Shown here piece by piece: positions 1-12,069 of a stretch of DNA of 64,000 nt (position 1 is its first letter; each line of letters starts with the position of its first letter). The stretch lies in the NCBI GenBank assembly GCA_951217055.1, contig OX578286.1, positions 11,681,050-11,745,049 on the forward strand. The letters are read 5' to 3'. The notes under the pieces were generated by a model. It was not told where the DNA came from, made no database searches, and saw nothing but the letters and a program-made list of their open reading frames with translations. A program made the translations under genes and the position numbers. The stretch comes from Gerris lacustris. Taxonomy: Eukaryota > Arthropoda > Insecta > Hemiptera > Gerridae.

Positions 1-840
1 CAGCAAACGGAAGATTTGGTATGTTTTCGTTCACTCATTATTAAAATGTCACGCGATGCTTTCGGTTACATATCTAACTTAGAACTGAAGAAGAAGAAAC
101 AAATTAATAGAGTTCCCTGAATTTGAATGTAAACACAGCTGCACAGATAGGAAAGAAATTCTATGAAATCATACTGAACCATCTCTACTAACACTGTCCT
201 GTCCTAATTATGTTTAATTCAGGGAACCCGCTCCCCCTCCTTCTTTCCAAGAACTCTAGTTTGAGTCGGAAATTGGAAACTCGGATTATCGAGACTCTAC
301 TATTCAATATTTACTCTTGTTTTTCAATTTTAAACCACTTATCAAAATACATGTTTTGATACCTGAAAAAAAGGATAGTTCACTCTTGGTAATTTTTTAA
401 AGTTATCAATAATCCGAACACCTTGTAGACGAAATCAAGAAAACAATATCATTTTTAGAGCTTCAAAGACAAGCAGAGGAGTTTTTCTAAAGCCCAAAAA
501 AAAGAAAAACAGGTCAAAATGTCAGCGAGGGTCCGTAGGCAACCCTGTATAGTTTAAGTAGTACCCTATTGATGGTGTTTTTTAAAAAGCTTACTTTGAA
601 CTATCCTATGGGTCTGATATTCTCAAAACACATAAACAAACTTCTGATAAAGTATTTTTTTGCCACTGGACCGGACTACAACCATATAAATACATCGAAA
701 AGACCATAGTTTTAAAAAAAACGTATTTTGTCAATAAAAAATAAAATAATATTTTTTTCGAAATTTCCAAAAAGTGGTCTCTTTACTTTTGGTCGAAGAA
801 TGTTCAGGAATTTTGTCAGATTTTTTGCACTTCACATAAG
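1..840. other. Non-coding AT-rich DNA, no gene seen
   Basis: No open frame of plausible coding quality was found. Around 270-290 a short stretch resembles the terminal repeat of a pogo/Tigger-like transposon (CGGATTATCGAG on +), but no partner end or TA duplication could be matched, so it is not annotated separately. Confidence 0.5.
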
Positions 841-1186
841 CGAGATAGAGGCACGTTTCACACCCACTTCAAACTTGCCTACGCTCGCCCTGTCAAAGTT
901 ATAACCAAAGAATTATATATTTTTGTAATCAGCTCGATGTACCCTTTCATATGATACCCCTCACGGTGTCGAAAAAAAATAATTAACCCTTAAGTTTTTT
1001 TACCCTATTTTTTTTTTTTTTTTAATTCGCTATATTTTTATAATATGTGGGTAGGTACAAGACACATACATGCTAAATTTCAAAGTGATCGGACAAAAGG
1101 TGTAGCCGTGAGAGTAACCGGACGAACGGACAGACACACGCAGGAAAATATAAGGGTCCTTGGTTTTGCCAACGGACCCTAAAAAA
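841..1186 (+). repeat. Dispersed repeat, family C, with 3' terminal hairpin
   Basis: The block ends with the arrangement seen in other repeats here: an ATTTCAAAGTGATCGGAC stretch, a GGACAGACAC stretch, then a hairpin at 1153-1180 followed by A-rich sequence. The hairpin arms are AGGGTCC and GGACCCT, with inner TTGG/CCAA pairs and one bulged C. A related copy (family D) ends near 28,270. The left limit is uncertain. Retrotransposon 3' ends often carry such stem-loops, so a LINE- or SINE-derived origin is an inference. Confidence 0.45.
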
Positions 1187-2333
1187 TTGTCTTCTTGGAT
1201 ACTCTATCATTGAACTCACTAACATGTTATAAAAAGGCAACACTGTAACAACCATTTAACATTTATTTCAATAAAGTAATTTTTCCTCCCTTTATAATGT
1301 TAAGTTTCTTTCAAACTCTACTTAGTAAAACTACAAATGACTCTATAATTTATAAACAATTTCCTGCACTTTAATTTTTATTCAATTTCTCAATAATATA
1401 GTTCACCTATTATAAAGTGCTAAAGGGTACACACAACAATAATAATGTTATATGTCACGTTGCACTTTTTCTAACCTATGTCTGGTATTATATAGTTAAC
1501 CTATTATTTTAAAAATATCTTTCACATTTATCACACAAAAAAAAATCGATTAGGTTAGAAGTTGATTAGTACTATACTAACCTTTTTTTTTAAAAAAAAA
1601 ACCAAAATGGTTATTAAGGGGAAATAAGTTGAAGAAAATTTCATTTTTTCTAAAGTTCAAACACCTTTATATAATAAAGTGCGTCCTTTTGTAAAGATAA
1701 AAACTCTAGGCCTGTATATCTGTTAAAAAAAGGGGTGTGGCTTAAGTGGCATATGGATGTAAGGATCATTAACGCTTTTGAAGGTAACAGCCTATACTAG
1801 AGAAATGCAGAAGGTGTGTACTTAAGTTATTATAAAGCCAACGCCTCGAGCATCTTAAGATGGATATAGTAACGGTCCTAATAAGCAGAATTATGCAAAG
1901 GTGTGAATCCCAGTGATATATTGAAGGTGTGAAACATCCAAATGATATGCCCTGTGGCACATCTTTCACCTTGTAAGTTTCCTTTGTACTATATATGTTT
2001 CATGGTTTATACACTTCAAGAGCCACTTTCCTTTATAAAATAAATGAGCTACCATCGTATATTAATTTATACAAATAATGAGCCTTTTCTCGTATACTTA
2101 ATATATAAAGAGAAATTATTATGATGGCGCGGAAATTAATTTGTTTTATTTAGTTGATTTAGATATTTTAGTCCAAAAACGGGTATTTAAAAAAAAAATT
2201 GTAAGTCGTGGATAAGAATTGAAACTAAACCATTGAACTGATTACAATAAAATTTGGTAAAAAGGTATTATTCAGAAAATTCATAACCCGGTGAAAAATC
2301 GTAAATTTAATTTTTCACTCTAAATTTGGGCGT
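1187..2333. other. Non-coding AT-rich DNA
   Basis: No gene, RNA gene or transposon terminus was recognised. Two short open frames on the minus strand here (1073-1255 and 1769-1969) have no recognisable motif and look like chance. Confidence 0.5.
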
Positions 2334-2703
2334 CCCCTTGTAAATAGTAATTATAATTTGATTTAAATTAAAATTTAAATAGTAGTATGAATATTACCAA
2401 AAACTTAAAAATTGAATTTCTAATTGATTGTACTAGGTACAGGTACTAATTGGGTACTTTATAATTACAAGCGTTACTTCTCGGTCAAGTTCTAATGTCA
2501 TTAATGTTGACTTCTAGACTTGTGGAAAAATTTGAAAGCTTAATTCGGGACTAGGTATCGTTATCGACAGAGGAAATTATTCTTCAGTGTAGTACTGAAG
2601 TAGAGCATCTGTACTGGAAATATAGACAGGTCCGTGGTTCGAATCCCAGCACTGAAGTTTATTTTTCTCTGACTGTCTCCCCTTGTAAATAGTAATTATA
2701 ATT
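2334..2703 (+). repeat. SINE-like repeat with tRNA-related module (copy 1)
   Basis: This block is homologous over about 400 bp to 47,330-47,700 on the other strand. Both contain a tRNA-like module. The same roughly 24-bp sequence, starting CCCCTTGTAAATAG, occurs at both ends of this copy (about 2334 and 2680) and may be a duplication made at insertion. No ORF is present. A tRNA-derived, RNA polymerase III-transcribed SINE is the simplest reading; full element limits are uncertain. Confidence 0.5.
2583..2656 (+). tRNA. tRNA-like module (probable SINE head, not a clear functional tRNA)
   Basis: This 74-nt stretch can fold as a cloverleaf. A 7-bp acceptor pairs TTCAGTG with CACTGAA. A 5-bp anticodon stem (CTGTA/TATAG) closes the loop CTGGAAA, whose anticodon would be GGA. 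A good B-box, GGTTCGAATCC, is present. The T stem has only 3 of 5 pairs and the D arm is poor. A serine tRNA would also need a long variable arm, which is absent. It is therefore best read as a tRNA-derived promoter inside a repeat. Confidence 0.35.
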
Positions 2704-3002
2704 TACTAAATTTGGGTGTTCTCTTACATATGCCTATAAATTTGGGTTTCGATTTAAGCGGAGACAAATTTATTTTTATCTATACTTCAAAAACTAGATT
2801 TTTCCCAGGAACTTAACTCATTAAGAAGCGTGAAGGGGATTTGTTGGAATAAAAGTCCGTCTGTGTGGTTTACATTTTTATTCTTATACATTCTACAAGT
2901 CCACATAAAAAAACCTCTTAAATTAACTCATTAAATTCATATTTATAATGAACTACATTTTAGATTTTTTTTATCCAAATATGTTATCCAGAAATGTGAC
3001 CT

Positions 3003-3275
3003 AGAGCAACGGAAGCTATGTGATCGTTCTCAAGAACAAAAATATTTATTGTCTCCGATTTCCAAAATTCCAAGACAAAAATCCGCTTCAGACATCAGGG
3101 AACATTTTTTGTTCAGTGACTGTCGCTCAATTTTTGCGAACCAACATATATATTAAAAACTACACGTCTGATTTCAATAAAATTTGTATTGTAGGTCATA
3201 ATTGGCTCATTATTGGTCCCATACAAGTTTCAATCTTCTGTACTCATTCTTTCTCTTCCACATACGCTAGGTGAA
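3003..3275 (-). repeat. Family A dispersed repeat, degenerate fragment
   Basis: It matches the family A copy at 34,066-34,625 in the same orientation: CGGAAGC near 3011, then the CTCCGATTT and TCCAAGACA blocks and the CAGACATCAGGGAAC block. The terminal hairpin is incomplete. No coding potential. Confidence 0.55.
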
Positions 3276-3480
3276 ACAGTTAAATAAATTAGACATTACT
3301 GGGTTGTAAAAACATAACATCAGTAAAATTCGTAGTAAGATGCGAATTTATTATGTTTTTTTTAAGGTGAATGGTTCAATATTGAGGTCAGACAAGTTTT
3401 AATACTACAATCGACCTCTATTGTAGTCCACTTATCTCTTAAGTTTTATAACTTGCTAAAATGAATTGTGGGTGTGTTTG

Positions 3481-3532
<52 letters not shown>
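3481..3532. repeat. (TA)n microsatellite
   Basis: About 50 bp of alternating TA with one TAAATA interruption. Confidence 0.9.
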
Positions 3533-3534
<2 letters not shown>

Positions 3535-3828
3535 TACATCAATTTAATACAAAAACCAAAATATTGTTTTCACCTTACCCCACAACAAAATAATTTATAA
3601 ATATGCCGACACACGACCGATTATATTAAATTCATAATCCCCAATCATCTGAGGAGGGCTCGAAGCTATCAGAGCAGGCAAGCAATTACCCAGATAAACA
3701 ACATCCAACAGTAGCCACAAACTACATCCAAACCCTATCAAAATAATAACTATAATCGCTACTCACTTAGAAATAAAATCAATTTCACAACAGAAAACCA
3801 ATTATACCTCTATTATAAATATATAATT

Positions 3829-3834
<6 letters not shown>

Positions 3835-3900
<66 letters not shown>
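3835..3900. repeat. (TA)n microsatellite
   Basis: About 65 bp of near-pure alternating AT, only 300 bp from the previous tract. Confidence 0.9.
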
Positions 3901-3904
<4 letters not shown>

Positions 3905-4253
3905 CACTCATTCTCCTGATTGTTTTCCTCCCCGAATAGGTAGAGGATTGAAATTTTGAATGGGTTCGGTTATTAAGTATTAATTGGAAATACTATAAGA
4001 ATATTAATAATTATACATTTGAGCCCTTAAGAAGAGGGGATTCCTTCACACCCGAATTGAGTTGGGGGAGTTAACCTCGAATTGAACCAAAAGACTGGGA
4101 GGGTCAATGATTTAAAAAGACATCGACCACTTGCTGGATGAGTGAGAATCGGTCACAACACATATCCACACACACACACACATGATATGATGACATTCAT
4201 CAGTGGAAACCGCAGAACTTACTTCCTATGGACTTTAATCATCACCAGGTATA

Positions 4254-5045
4254 GCGATAATGACCTTGGATTGATTTCAGGCGAGACTTAGCAAGTACGT
4301 TAATCAATCAAGCAACACTGTTCCCGTACAAGAGCACATTTCAAAATTTTACAGGAGAGCTGAAAAACTGTAGCTCGAATTCTACAGGTGTTAGAGCTAT
4401 GATTTTTTTCTGTACATTCATAATAGACTCAAAACTAGTTAAAACATGTATCCCAAATATGGTTGGAGTAGGTATTCAGATGTTAAAGGTCACAGTGCAT
4501 CATGGGAACGAATTAGTAAAATTCAGCCTCCTGATTGCGGCTGTTAAGGTTATGTCCACTTTTGAAGCAAAAAACGTGTTGAGTTGTCCTTAATTGAAAC
4601 AAAAATACAAATATTTCATTTTTACCCCATTTCTGGTCGTTTTTGATGCAAATGGATAGCAGAATCTGATGCAGCGGCTAAAAATCTATAAGGAACAATC
4701 GATAACTGAAATTCGGAAAAAATTTCGAATGTCCATCTTTGATAGGCTCCTCATCTATATCTATGTATATCGATAATGACCTTGGATTGGTTTCAGGCGA
4801 GACTTTGCAGGTACGCTAACCAATCAAACTACACCGTTCCAGCATAAGGATATATAGGTATATCGGTAATGACCTTGGATTGGTTTCAGGCGAGACTTTG
4901 CAGGTACGCTAACCAATCAAACTACACCGTTCCAGCATAAGGATATATAGGTATATCGGTAATGACCTTGGATTGGTTTCAGGCGAGACTTTGCAAGTAC
5001 GCTAACCAATCAAGCTGCACTGTTCCCACAGAAGGATATATAAAA
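4254..5045 (+). repeat. 93-bp tandem repeat with conserved stem-loop
   Basis: Three head-to-tail copies lie at exact 93-bp spacing (the AATGACCTTGG block starts at 4775, 4868 and 4961). A diverged fourth copy is 0.5 kb upstream, at 4254-4335. Each copy has 8-bp inverted arms around 25 nt: GATTGGTT/AACCAATC at 4785-4825, 4878-4918 and 4971-5011. The upstream copy has GATTGATT/AATCAATC at 4269-4309, so both arms changed together. The arms also contain CCAAT/ATTGG cores. 4336-4774 between the copies holds nothing recognised. Confidence 0.8.
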
Positions 5046-6282
5046 TCAAATTGTGACCTTAAGCAAGGAAGTGAAATTTAAGAAAGCCATCTCTTTGAGG
5101 CGTAAGCACCAGTATAATTTATAATCACCTAGGACAAAGGATAACTCAAAGATATATTAAAAGAATTGAAGTAATTCAATCCCAGCCCAAAATACAACTT
5201 AAAATACGTATAAAGGATTCTTCAGGGGGCATTTAAATGCAACAAATCAGGATTTATTTCAAAATTTGAACCCTAAGTAATTGGGAAGGTACAAATCCCA
5301 ATAAAAACACTAGCCAAGTCTCGCGTAAAAAGTTATGAGATCATAGGTTTAGCCATGTCTTCCAATGCTCGAGTAAGTTCTACTAGGTCTAATTCATCCG
5401 GTACAAGTAAATGACGTTTGTCTGTCCCTCTCTCTATTCTCTTTCCCAAGATAGTGATTTCGATGCTATTTAGGGCGTATCATCAGAAAAATAAAATCAA
5501 TAAATTAAGTTTAGCTCTAAATTTGAGGACGCAGCCATACAGGCTTTTTTCAGTATATAACTCAAATTATTAATTCAGTTGTGTTTGTTCATAGGCACTG
5601 ATGATGACTTTATAAAAGCCACTGATGATTCTTTGATAAATAAATAAGTATTCATTTTCGTGGAGAGACTGTTTCTTTGTATTTATCTAATTATTAGGTT
5701 TCATTATTATTATTTTTCATATTTCATTACTTATAATATAAGCTTACACGTAACGTATATTTTTATTATAGATTAGCCAAAGTACCCGAGGTAGACCGGG
5801 TGTTTCAAAAATAAAAATATTGGTGAATAAAAAAAAAAAAACAATAATAATAAGTATATTTATGTAAATATACTCAGGAAAATTGGAAAATAACTTTATA
5901 TTAAACATTATATTGTGAAAAAATAATGTTAAAATTATATATATCCTACGGTAATGACCGTAGCAGAATGATTATATATTATTATAATAACTATCCAATA
6001 TGTGTTGTGCCATAGTCCCAGTTGTTTGGACTGCTTAACTTCTTTCTTCCATATCTTTATATTCCATATCTTTATTTTCCATATCTTTATTTTCCATATC
6101 TTTATTTTCCATATCTTTTGTACTCTTTAGTAATGGACTTTCGTCCAAAGCTTCTTCTCGAAGTTTCTAGAAATTTTTAAGCAGAACATAACCGCTCCCA
6201 TTTCACCTCTCAAATATTCAAATCCTTAGTATCTTTTCCTTCCCTCTCCTCATTTTGTCCTCTAGAAGTTCATATAAATATA
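5046..6282. other. Non-coding DNA with two minor repeats
   Basis: No gene was recognised. 5293-5455 is family E, matching 33,806-33,990 on the same strand. 6049-6117 is a roughly 15-bp tandem repeat of TTCCATATCTTTATT, five copies. A GCACTGATGATG block near 5597 recurs in the inverted repeat at 50.4-50.6 kb. Confidence 0.5.
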
Positions 6283-6640
6283 CTCTGCCAATTAGTGTGG
6301 CACATAGCTTTTTCGCTTCCTATATCGTATACTTATATGCTTTTACAGCCCATTATTGTCAAATTTATTTGATTTCCCCCCGAATTGCTTCCGAGATTAC
6401 CGAAGGTAAGCTATGTAATCGTTCTGAAGAACGAACATCTTTGGTTCTATGTCTCTCTGCCGGTCTGTCGCTCATTTTTGCGAACCAACTTATCTCAAAA
6501 ACTACTAAAATACATCCGATTTCAATAAATTTTTGGATGATAGGTCATAATTAGGTCATTGTTGGTCCCATATAAGTTTCAACCTTCTGCGCCCATTTGT
6601 TTCTCTTCCACATGCACACAAACATACATTTATTTACACC
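6283..6640. repeat. Family A dispersed repeat, rearranged copy
   Basis: The left part (from 6283) reads the family A 5' block GCCAATTAGTGTGGCACATAG on +. It then runs directly into the hairpin end (GCTTCCGAGATTACCG, about 6387) in the opposite orientation. This is an inverted fusion of two family A pieces, or nested insertion. No coding potential. Confidence 0.5.
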
Positions 6641-6736
6641 TATAGCTTCAAAAGTACTCATCTGATTTGAATGAAACTTTTATAGTTTATCGAAAGTTGC
6701 CCTAGATTAATTTGAACCATCTACGCTCTTTAACTA

Positions 6737-6756
6737 CCCCCCCCCCCCCCCCCCCT
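6737..6756 (+). repeat. Poly-C tract
   Basis: About 19 consecutive C residues in otherwise AT-rich DNA. Similar C or G runs occur near 33,020, 37,265 and 38,268. Confidence 0.85.
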
Positions 6757-6978
6757 AGATGTTTACCCTTGCTTAGTAAACATCTAAACCAATAGGAATA
6801 ACTATATCAGTTTGGCTATTTTGGTATTCTATTTGGTAGATATTGTAATGAATATACATAAATAAGAGGTCTTGGCTTCTATAAACACGTATATGGCCAC
6901 CATTTTGAATTAGTCAAATAATAAAATCATTTAATACAAAACATATTTATGTCACAACAAGAAACCTATTTCTGTAAA

Positions 6979-7366
6979 GAAAACTCAGCATTTTTCATAT
7001 AGTCTATTGGGAACTAAATAATAGTTTAAGAATTCACATTCCAAAAAAGTTTCATCAAACGCTATATTTCAACCCCTTTGGGTGTCATTTTCAAGCTTGT
7101 TACACCAGATTCCATGCTATACATAGATAGCAAAACATTTTAATAAGTTAAATATAATAATTTATATGTTAAATATTTATATAATTTAAGATGTAAATTA
7201 TGTATAATAGTGATAAAGAGATGTAAATGCCTGGAATCAGGTTTAATAAGCTTGAAAATCAGCCAAAGGGGTTGAAATATAGCGTTTGATGAAACTTGGG
7301 TGAAATGTGAATTCTTGAACTATTATAGAGTACCCAATTGACCATAAGGAGAAATCATGAGTTTTT
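6979..7366. repeat. Foldback MITE-like inverted repeat
   Basis: Two arms of about 120-150 bp are inverted around a roughly 100-bp AT-rich centre. The shared core includes CATCAAACGCTATATTTC on the left and its complement on the right, and the outer parts (AAAACTCA and TGAGTTTT) also match. No target duplication could be fixed, so superfamily is unknown. Confidence 0.65.
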
Positions 7367-7662
7367 TTTTACAAATATGCTTATAAAGCGTAATAAACAA
7401 TCTTGAATCGTGAATCAGCATCGCCATCATCATTTACAACAAGTTTTGATAAACATTATAATTACAAAATTAAACAGTTTTTATGGCCACCATCTTGAAA
7501 AAGAGTGAGTATTAGAGGAGGAAACTATGCCAGTATTTTTATCATTTGTGTTAAAATATGTGTGCCAAATTTTGGTTCTTTATAACACAAAAAATTAAAG
7601 AGCCTACAAAGAACAAACTCAGACACGTTGACGTTTACATACATATAGATTTATTCACTCAA

Positions 7663-7766
<104 letters not shown>

Positions 7767-7779
7767 TGTTTAAAAATCC

Positions 7780-8010
7780 TTTTTATTCTGCTGACGATAA
7801 TCACTCTCTACCCTCATACTCGAGAATTGAGAAACAAGACTTTCATTTTTTTTTTTTTTTCTATTTAAGAATAACCCCTTCCCACCAAAAAAAAAGAAAA
7901 GGCGGGAAAAAAAGGGGAGGGATACACTCCAGATAAAGCCAAAAATTCCTCTTCCCCCACCTTTTTACCCACTACAAACTTGATGCCACTCTTTTGTACC
8001 TCTTTCAGTA

Positions 8011-8092
<82 letters not shown>

Positions 8093-8880
8093 AGGGAGGG
8101 GGTATTCTCCCGCGCATCATAGCTTTTTTCTCTAGTAAAAAAAAGAGGCAGCTTTTTTTTTCAAACAATTTTTTCGCTGATTTTAAACTTTTTTTTTTAT
8201 TCTTTGTGCTACAAGAAAAAAAAGGCTCTTCTCTTATTCACAAATCTTAATCTCTTCCTAGCCTTGAGTCTTTTCACTTTTTCCTTTTTTTTTACAAGAA
8301 GGAAAAGAGGGTACTTCATACCACCCTTTTTTTTCACTGAAAAAGAGCCCCTTCTTTTGTTTTATAAGAGTCTCATTTTCCTTCAAGGGGGGCGGTATAT
8401 AGAGAAGTGAAGAGTTGAGAACTTTCTAAGAGCCACCGAAGCCCCTGGTATAAAATGTCTTGTGTACCAAAATCCTTCAACATAGCTTGAGAATATCCAA
8501 CGTATAATCCCCCCCACTCCTTCATCACAGTGTTCTATTTTTCACCTCCTAATTACGGAAAAGTTCTTTTTTTTACCCCCACTCTCATCTACATCTTGCA
8601 GAGTATAACCATCTCCCGCAATCTTACACAAAAATCCCCTTTTTACCCGCCAAAAAAAAAAATAATATCAACCTCCTATACTTATACATTTTTTGGTGAA
8701 AAGCTTTTTTTGAAGTACCTTATTTTTTGGGGGGGATTCTTGTTAGTCATATTTTTTGTTTTTGAAGGCCTTCATTTTTTTGGTCTCCTCATATCTTTTT
8801 TTCTAGATTTTGTGATATACACTTCTCCTTTTAGTTTTTTTTTATCAACGTGAAATGATCTATCCTTACGTAGGTCTTTT
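7780..8880 (+). other. Pyrimidine-rich block with a TA tract
   Basis: Outside the 74-bp TA tract at 8014-8087, the + strand is strongly enriched in C and T (repeated CTTTTTT, CCCCC, TTCTCTT runs). Open frames at 8204-8410 and 8530-8853 reflect low stop density in this composition and encode low-complexity F/L/S-rich peptides. No promoter or gene was recognised. Confidence 0.5.
8014..8087. repeat. (TA)n microsatellite
   Basis: 74 bp of alternating TA inside the pyrimidine-rich block. Confidence 0.9.
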
Positions 8881-9012
8881 TAACTTTCTTGTATACGTAG
8901 TATAGTAAATAAATAGAAAGTATTGTAGTAGTGCGAAAATTAGATTTTGATGTATTTACATGTTTAGAAGTTCCCTGAGTAGAAAAAAGTGATTTTTAAA
9001 AGAAAATAATTT

Positions 9013-9660
9013 ATGTCGTCTATCTGTCTGTCTGTCTGTCGTCTGTCTATCTATCGTTTGTCTGTCTGTAGTCTGCCTGGCTGTCGTCTGTCAGTCTGTT
9101 GCCTCTCTGTCTGAAGTCTGTTTAGATGAGTGGAGCCTAAGCTACTGGACCGATTTCAATGATATGTTGCATACATTAAAAAAAATCATATCCCGAGGCA
9201 AAATTGAAAAATTAATTTTAGCTCTATAATTAGGGCTGCTACCACCTAAAACTGGAAAACGCAAAATAAAGAGTTCTCGAAAATGGTTCCGACGATTTTG
9301 ATTAAGAGAGACTGTCAATGAGTGTGGCACATAGCTTCCTCGCATCCTATCACGTACTTTGTTGATTTTATGCTTATACAAGCCATAATTGTTTAATTTA
9401 TTTAATTGTTTCCCCAGTTTTTTTAATCTTTCAAAATCTTTTTGATTTTTTACATGAATTAAAGTATCAATTAAGCAAAAGTTTAATATCGCAGACGATT
9501 GAAATTCATCTGGTGCTATCTGCGGTCTACTTTCGAAAAACCAACCAAATTCCACAAAAATCAGATGAGTACTTTTGAAGATATAGGTGTAAATAAATGT
9601 ATATGCGCAATTTGAAGAGAAACAAATTGGCGCAGAAGGTTAAAACTTAGGGTCCAAAAA
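9013..9660 (+). repeat. TCTG microsatellite and truncated family A repeat
   Basis: 9013-9120 is an interrupted (TCTG)n array. From about 9318 the family A 5' block GTGTGGCACATAGCTTCC reads on +, followed by internal sequence shared with 63,100-63,400 (AGATATAGGTGTAAATAAATG). The 3' hairpin end is missing. The 137-aa minus-strand frame over it (9142-9555) has no recognisable motif. Confidence 0.5.
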
Positions 9661-10139
9661 TGAGCTAAATTTCACCTACTATCCAAATTTTTCAGGTTAT
9701 CTGACAGGCAAACCGAATCATATTTGCTATCAAGTTATGACCTAACTTCACACACATTACAGATTACCTCTACAAGTTTATACCTGTCAGCTTTACCGAA
9801 ACGTGTATGATCGGGCTTTTATAATGTTTATACACTCTATACGAGTGACATATAAACACACAATACGAATAATTAAGTAACTGAAAACACAATGTAATTT
9901 AAGAATAGTGACAAAAAAAAGTCATATTTGTACTGCACTAACATTCATTCTTACTAGTGAATATTCACCTTCTAAATTATCTATCATAAATACAAAACAT
10001 ACTGTATCTACATAAAAATATATGTATTTTTACTATTTACATAAAAAAATAAACACTGGAATACATATATTAATAATAAAATAAAACTAATTATCATATT
10101 AAATACCTTTAATTACGCTGTACAACAAATAATATCCTA

Positions 10140-10141
<2 letters not shown>
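9661..10141. other. Non-coding AT-rich DNA
   Basis: No gene, RNA or transposon end recognised. Confidence 0.5.
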
Positions 10142-10359
<218 letters not shown>

Positions 10360-10775
10360 CCTTCATTGAACTGTAAATACCAACTGACTTTTATTACTCT
10401 TGAACTAGGGTTATTATACATCATAACTTATTAAATATATCCTAAGCCATAAAAAACAAAATATAAATAATAATAATAATTACTATAACGTTACAATCTC
10501 ATAAGCCTTATTAAAGAGAACCTAGTAGAGGAAAATATTATTACTGCATTTTTATGATAGTATATTAATATAAATTCAATATCGTGAATTGCTTTGTATT
10601 AGAGTAAAAAAAAGGAAGAAGTATTTCTTTCGAAAAAAATTATTATTAAAAAAAAAAAAATACAAAATGGACTCATTTAATTTACATTATAAGCAGGCGC
10701 CTTCAGCTATCTTTTAACATTGTAATAATTAAATACATATAGAGAGGAGACAGGGTAAATTTTAAAAATAAAAGA

Positions 10776-10776
<1 letters not shown>
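10360..10776. other. Non-coding AT-rich DNA
   Basis: Nothing recognised between two TA tracts. Confidence 0.5.

Positions 10777-10858
<82 letters not shown>
10777..10858. repeat. (TA)n microsatellite
   Basis: 82 bp of pure alternating TA. Confidence 0.9.
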
Positions 10859-10859
<1 letters not shown>

Positions 10860-11120
10860 TTTTTTTTTAAAAAAAAGTGATACTTAATATTAAAATTAAA
10901 AATTTGAATAAGTGGTTCCTTTAGGTATAAATAAGATGAGAAAGAGCAAGTTGAACGTTTTAAAAAGGTACATAAATATATGTAAATAGTTTAGTACGGA
11001 GTAACCGGCCACTGGTCTTATTTTTTATTTTTATTTTTCATTTTTTTCCCCCAAGACATCTTCGCCCTTGACTACCATCTGGCTTATGTGCGTTGGCGGG
11101 AGGAATTTGAATCGTTTATA

Positions 11121-11121
11121 A

Positions 11122-11193
<72 letters not shown>
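11121..11193. repeat. (TA)n microsatellite
   Basis: About 73 bp of AT followed by a short GT run. Confidence 0.9.
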
Positions 11194-11194
<1 letters not shown>

Positions 11195-11310
11195 CTCTGT
11201 GTGTGTGTTGTTCTGTTGTTCTGAGAAAGTTGCAATTGTTATCATTATTTGAAGTCCTCTGCCGATGCGCTTAACACAAGGAGCGAAATATCGAGATAAA
11301 ACAGAAAATC

Positions 11311-11884
11311 AGTCCGAGACAACTCAGATAAACTTTCTCATATACTAGTTCATAATTACTTAGCCCAGTGTTTTCCATGAATTATTTTTTAGATTTACGT
11401 TGGAACATTTAATTATTATTGAACATTTCATTAAAATGTATCATAAAAATAAATTCTCCTTGGTGGGGCATTGAACACGGCCTCTGTCCGTCCGAGTATA
11501 AAGCTATTTTCTCAAGAACTAGATTTTTCCCGGAGAAACAAAAAAAATTTGAATTTTTTTAATCATAATCGCCGGAACCGTTTTTGTTAAATCATTTTAT
11601 TCACTTCTTTTCAGATTTTTTTCGGGAGTAGCACCCGTAAATTATTTTTTGCAGCTAAAATTTTCGATTTTACCCTGGGGTATGATTTTTCTAAACATGT
11701 ATGCCAAATTTCGTCAAAATTGTCCCTGTAGTTTAGGCTCCACTCGAGACGACTAACAACAAACAGACATTTTTTAAAAAACACTATTTAGGACTCAGGA
11801 CTTAAGGGATTTCAAAAGGTTTAAATCCATAAAAATCGAATTTTCGTGAAATCACAATACTTTCTCTTTATGTGAGAAAGTAAA
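11311..11884 (+). repeat. Family B dispersed repeat, near full length
   Basis: Homologous end to end with 39,260-39,836 (same strand) and 62,345-62,912 (opposite strand). It starts with CAACTCAGATAAACTTTCTC and ends in a hairpin (ACTTTCTC / GAGAAAGT, 11,862-11,881) followed by A residues. A tRNA B-box-like sequence lies inside on the opposite strand, clearest in the other two copies. Toward the end it contains a CAAATTTCGTCAAAATTG block and a stretch with AACAGACA. No intact ORF. Confidence 0.7.
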
Positions 11885-12069
11885 AACCCCAAATCGTAGT
11901 TCACTTTTAAAATGCCTAAAACTTATACAAACTCGAACAAAACTTTTTTTATATACATGGTGATACTAAATAAAATATATAATTTCATTTATTTATTATA
12001 AAATCAAATCAAATAAAATGATTAACAGGAGGTTGTTTGTAATTCGATTTCAATTTCAGAGGAGAATTT

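Noticed and set aside
268..430. pogo/Tigger-like element
   Set aside because: Only short matches to terminal-repeat motifs, in orientations that do not face each other.
4785..4825. Mini-exon between TTTCAG and GGTACG in the 93-bp repeat
   Set aside because: The splice-like bases sit in a tandem repeat with no flanking coding sequence.
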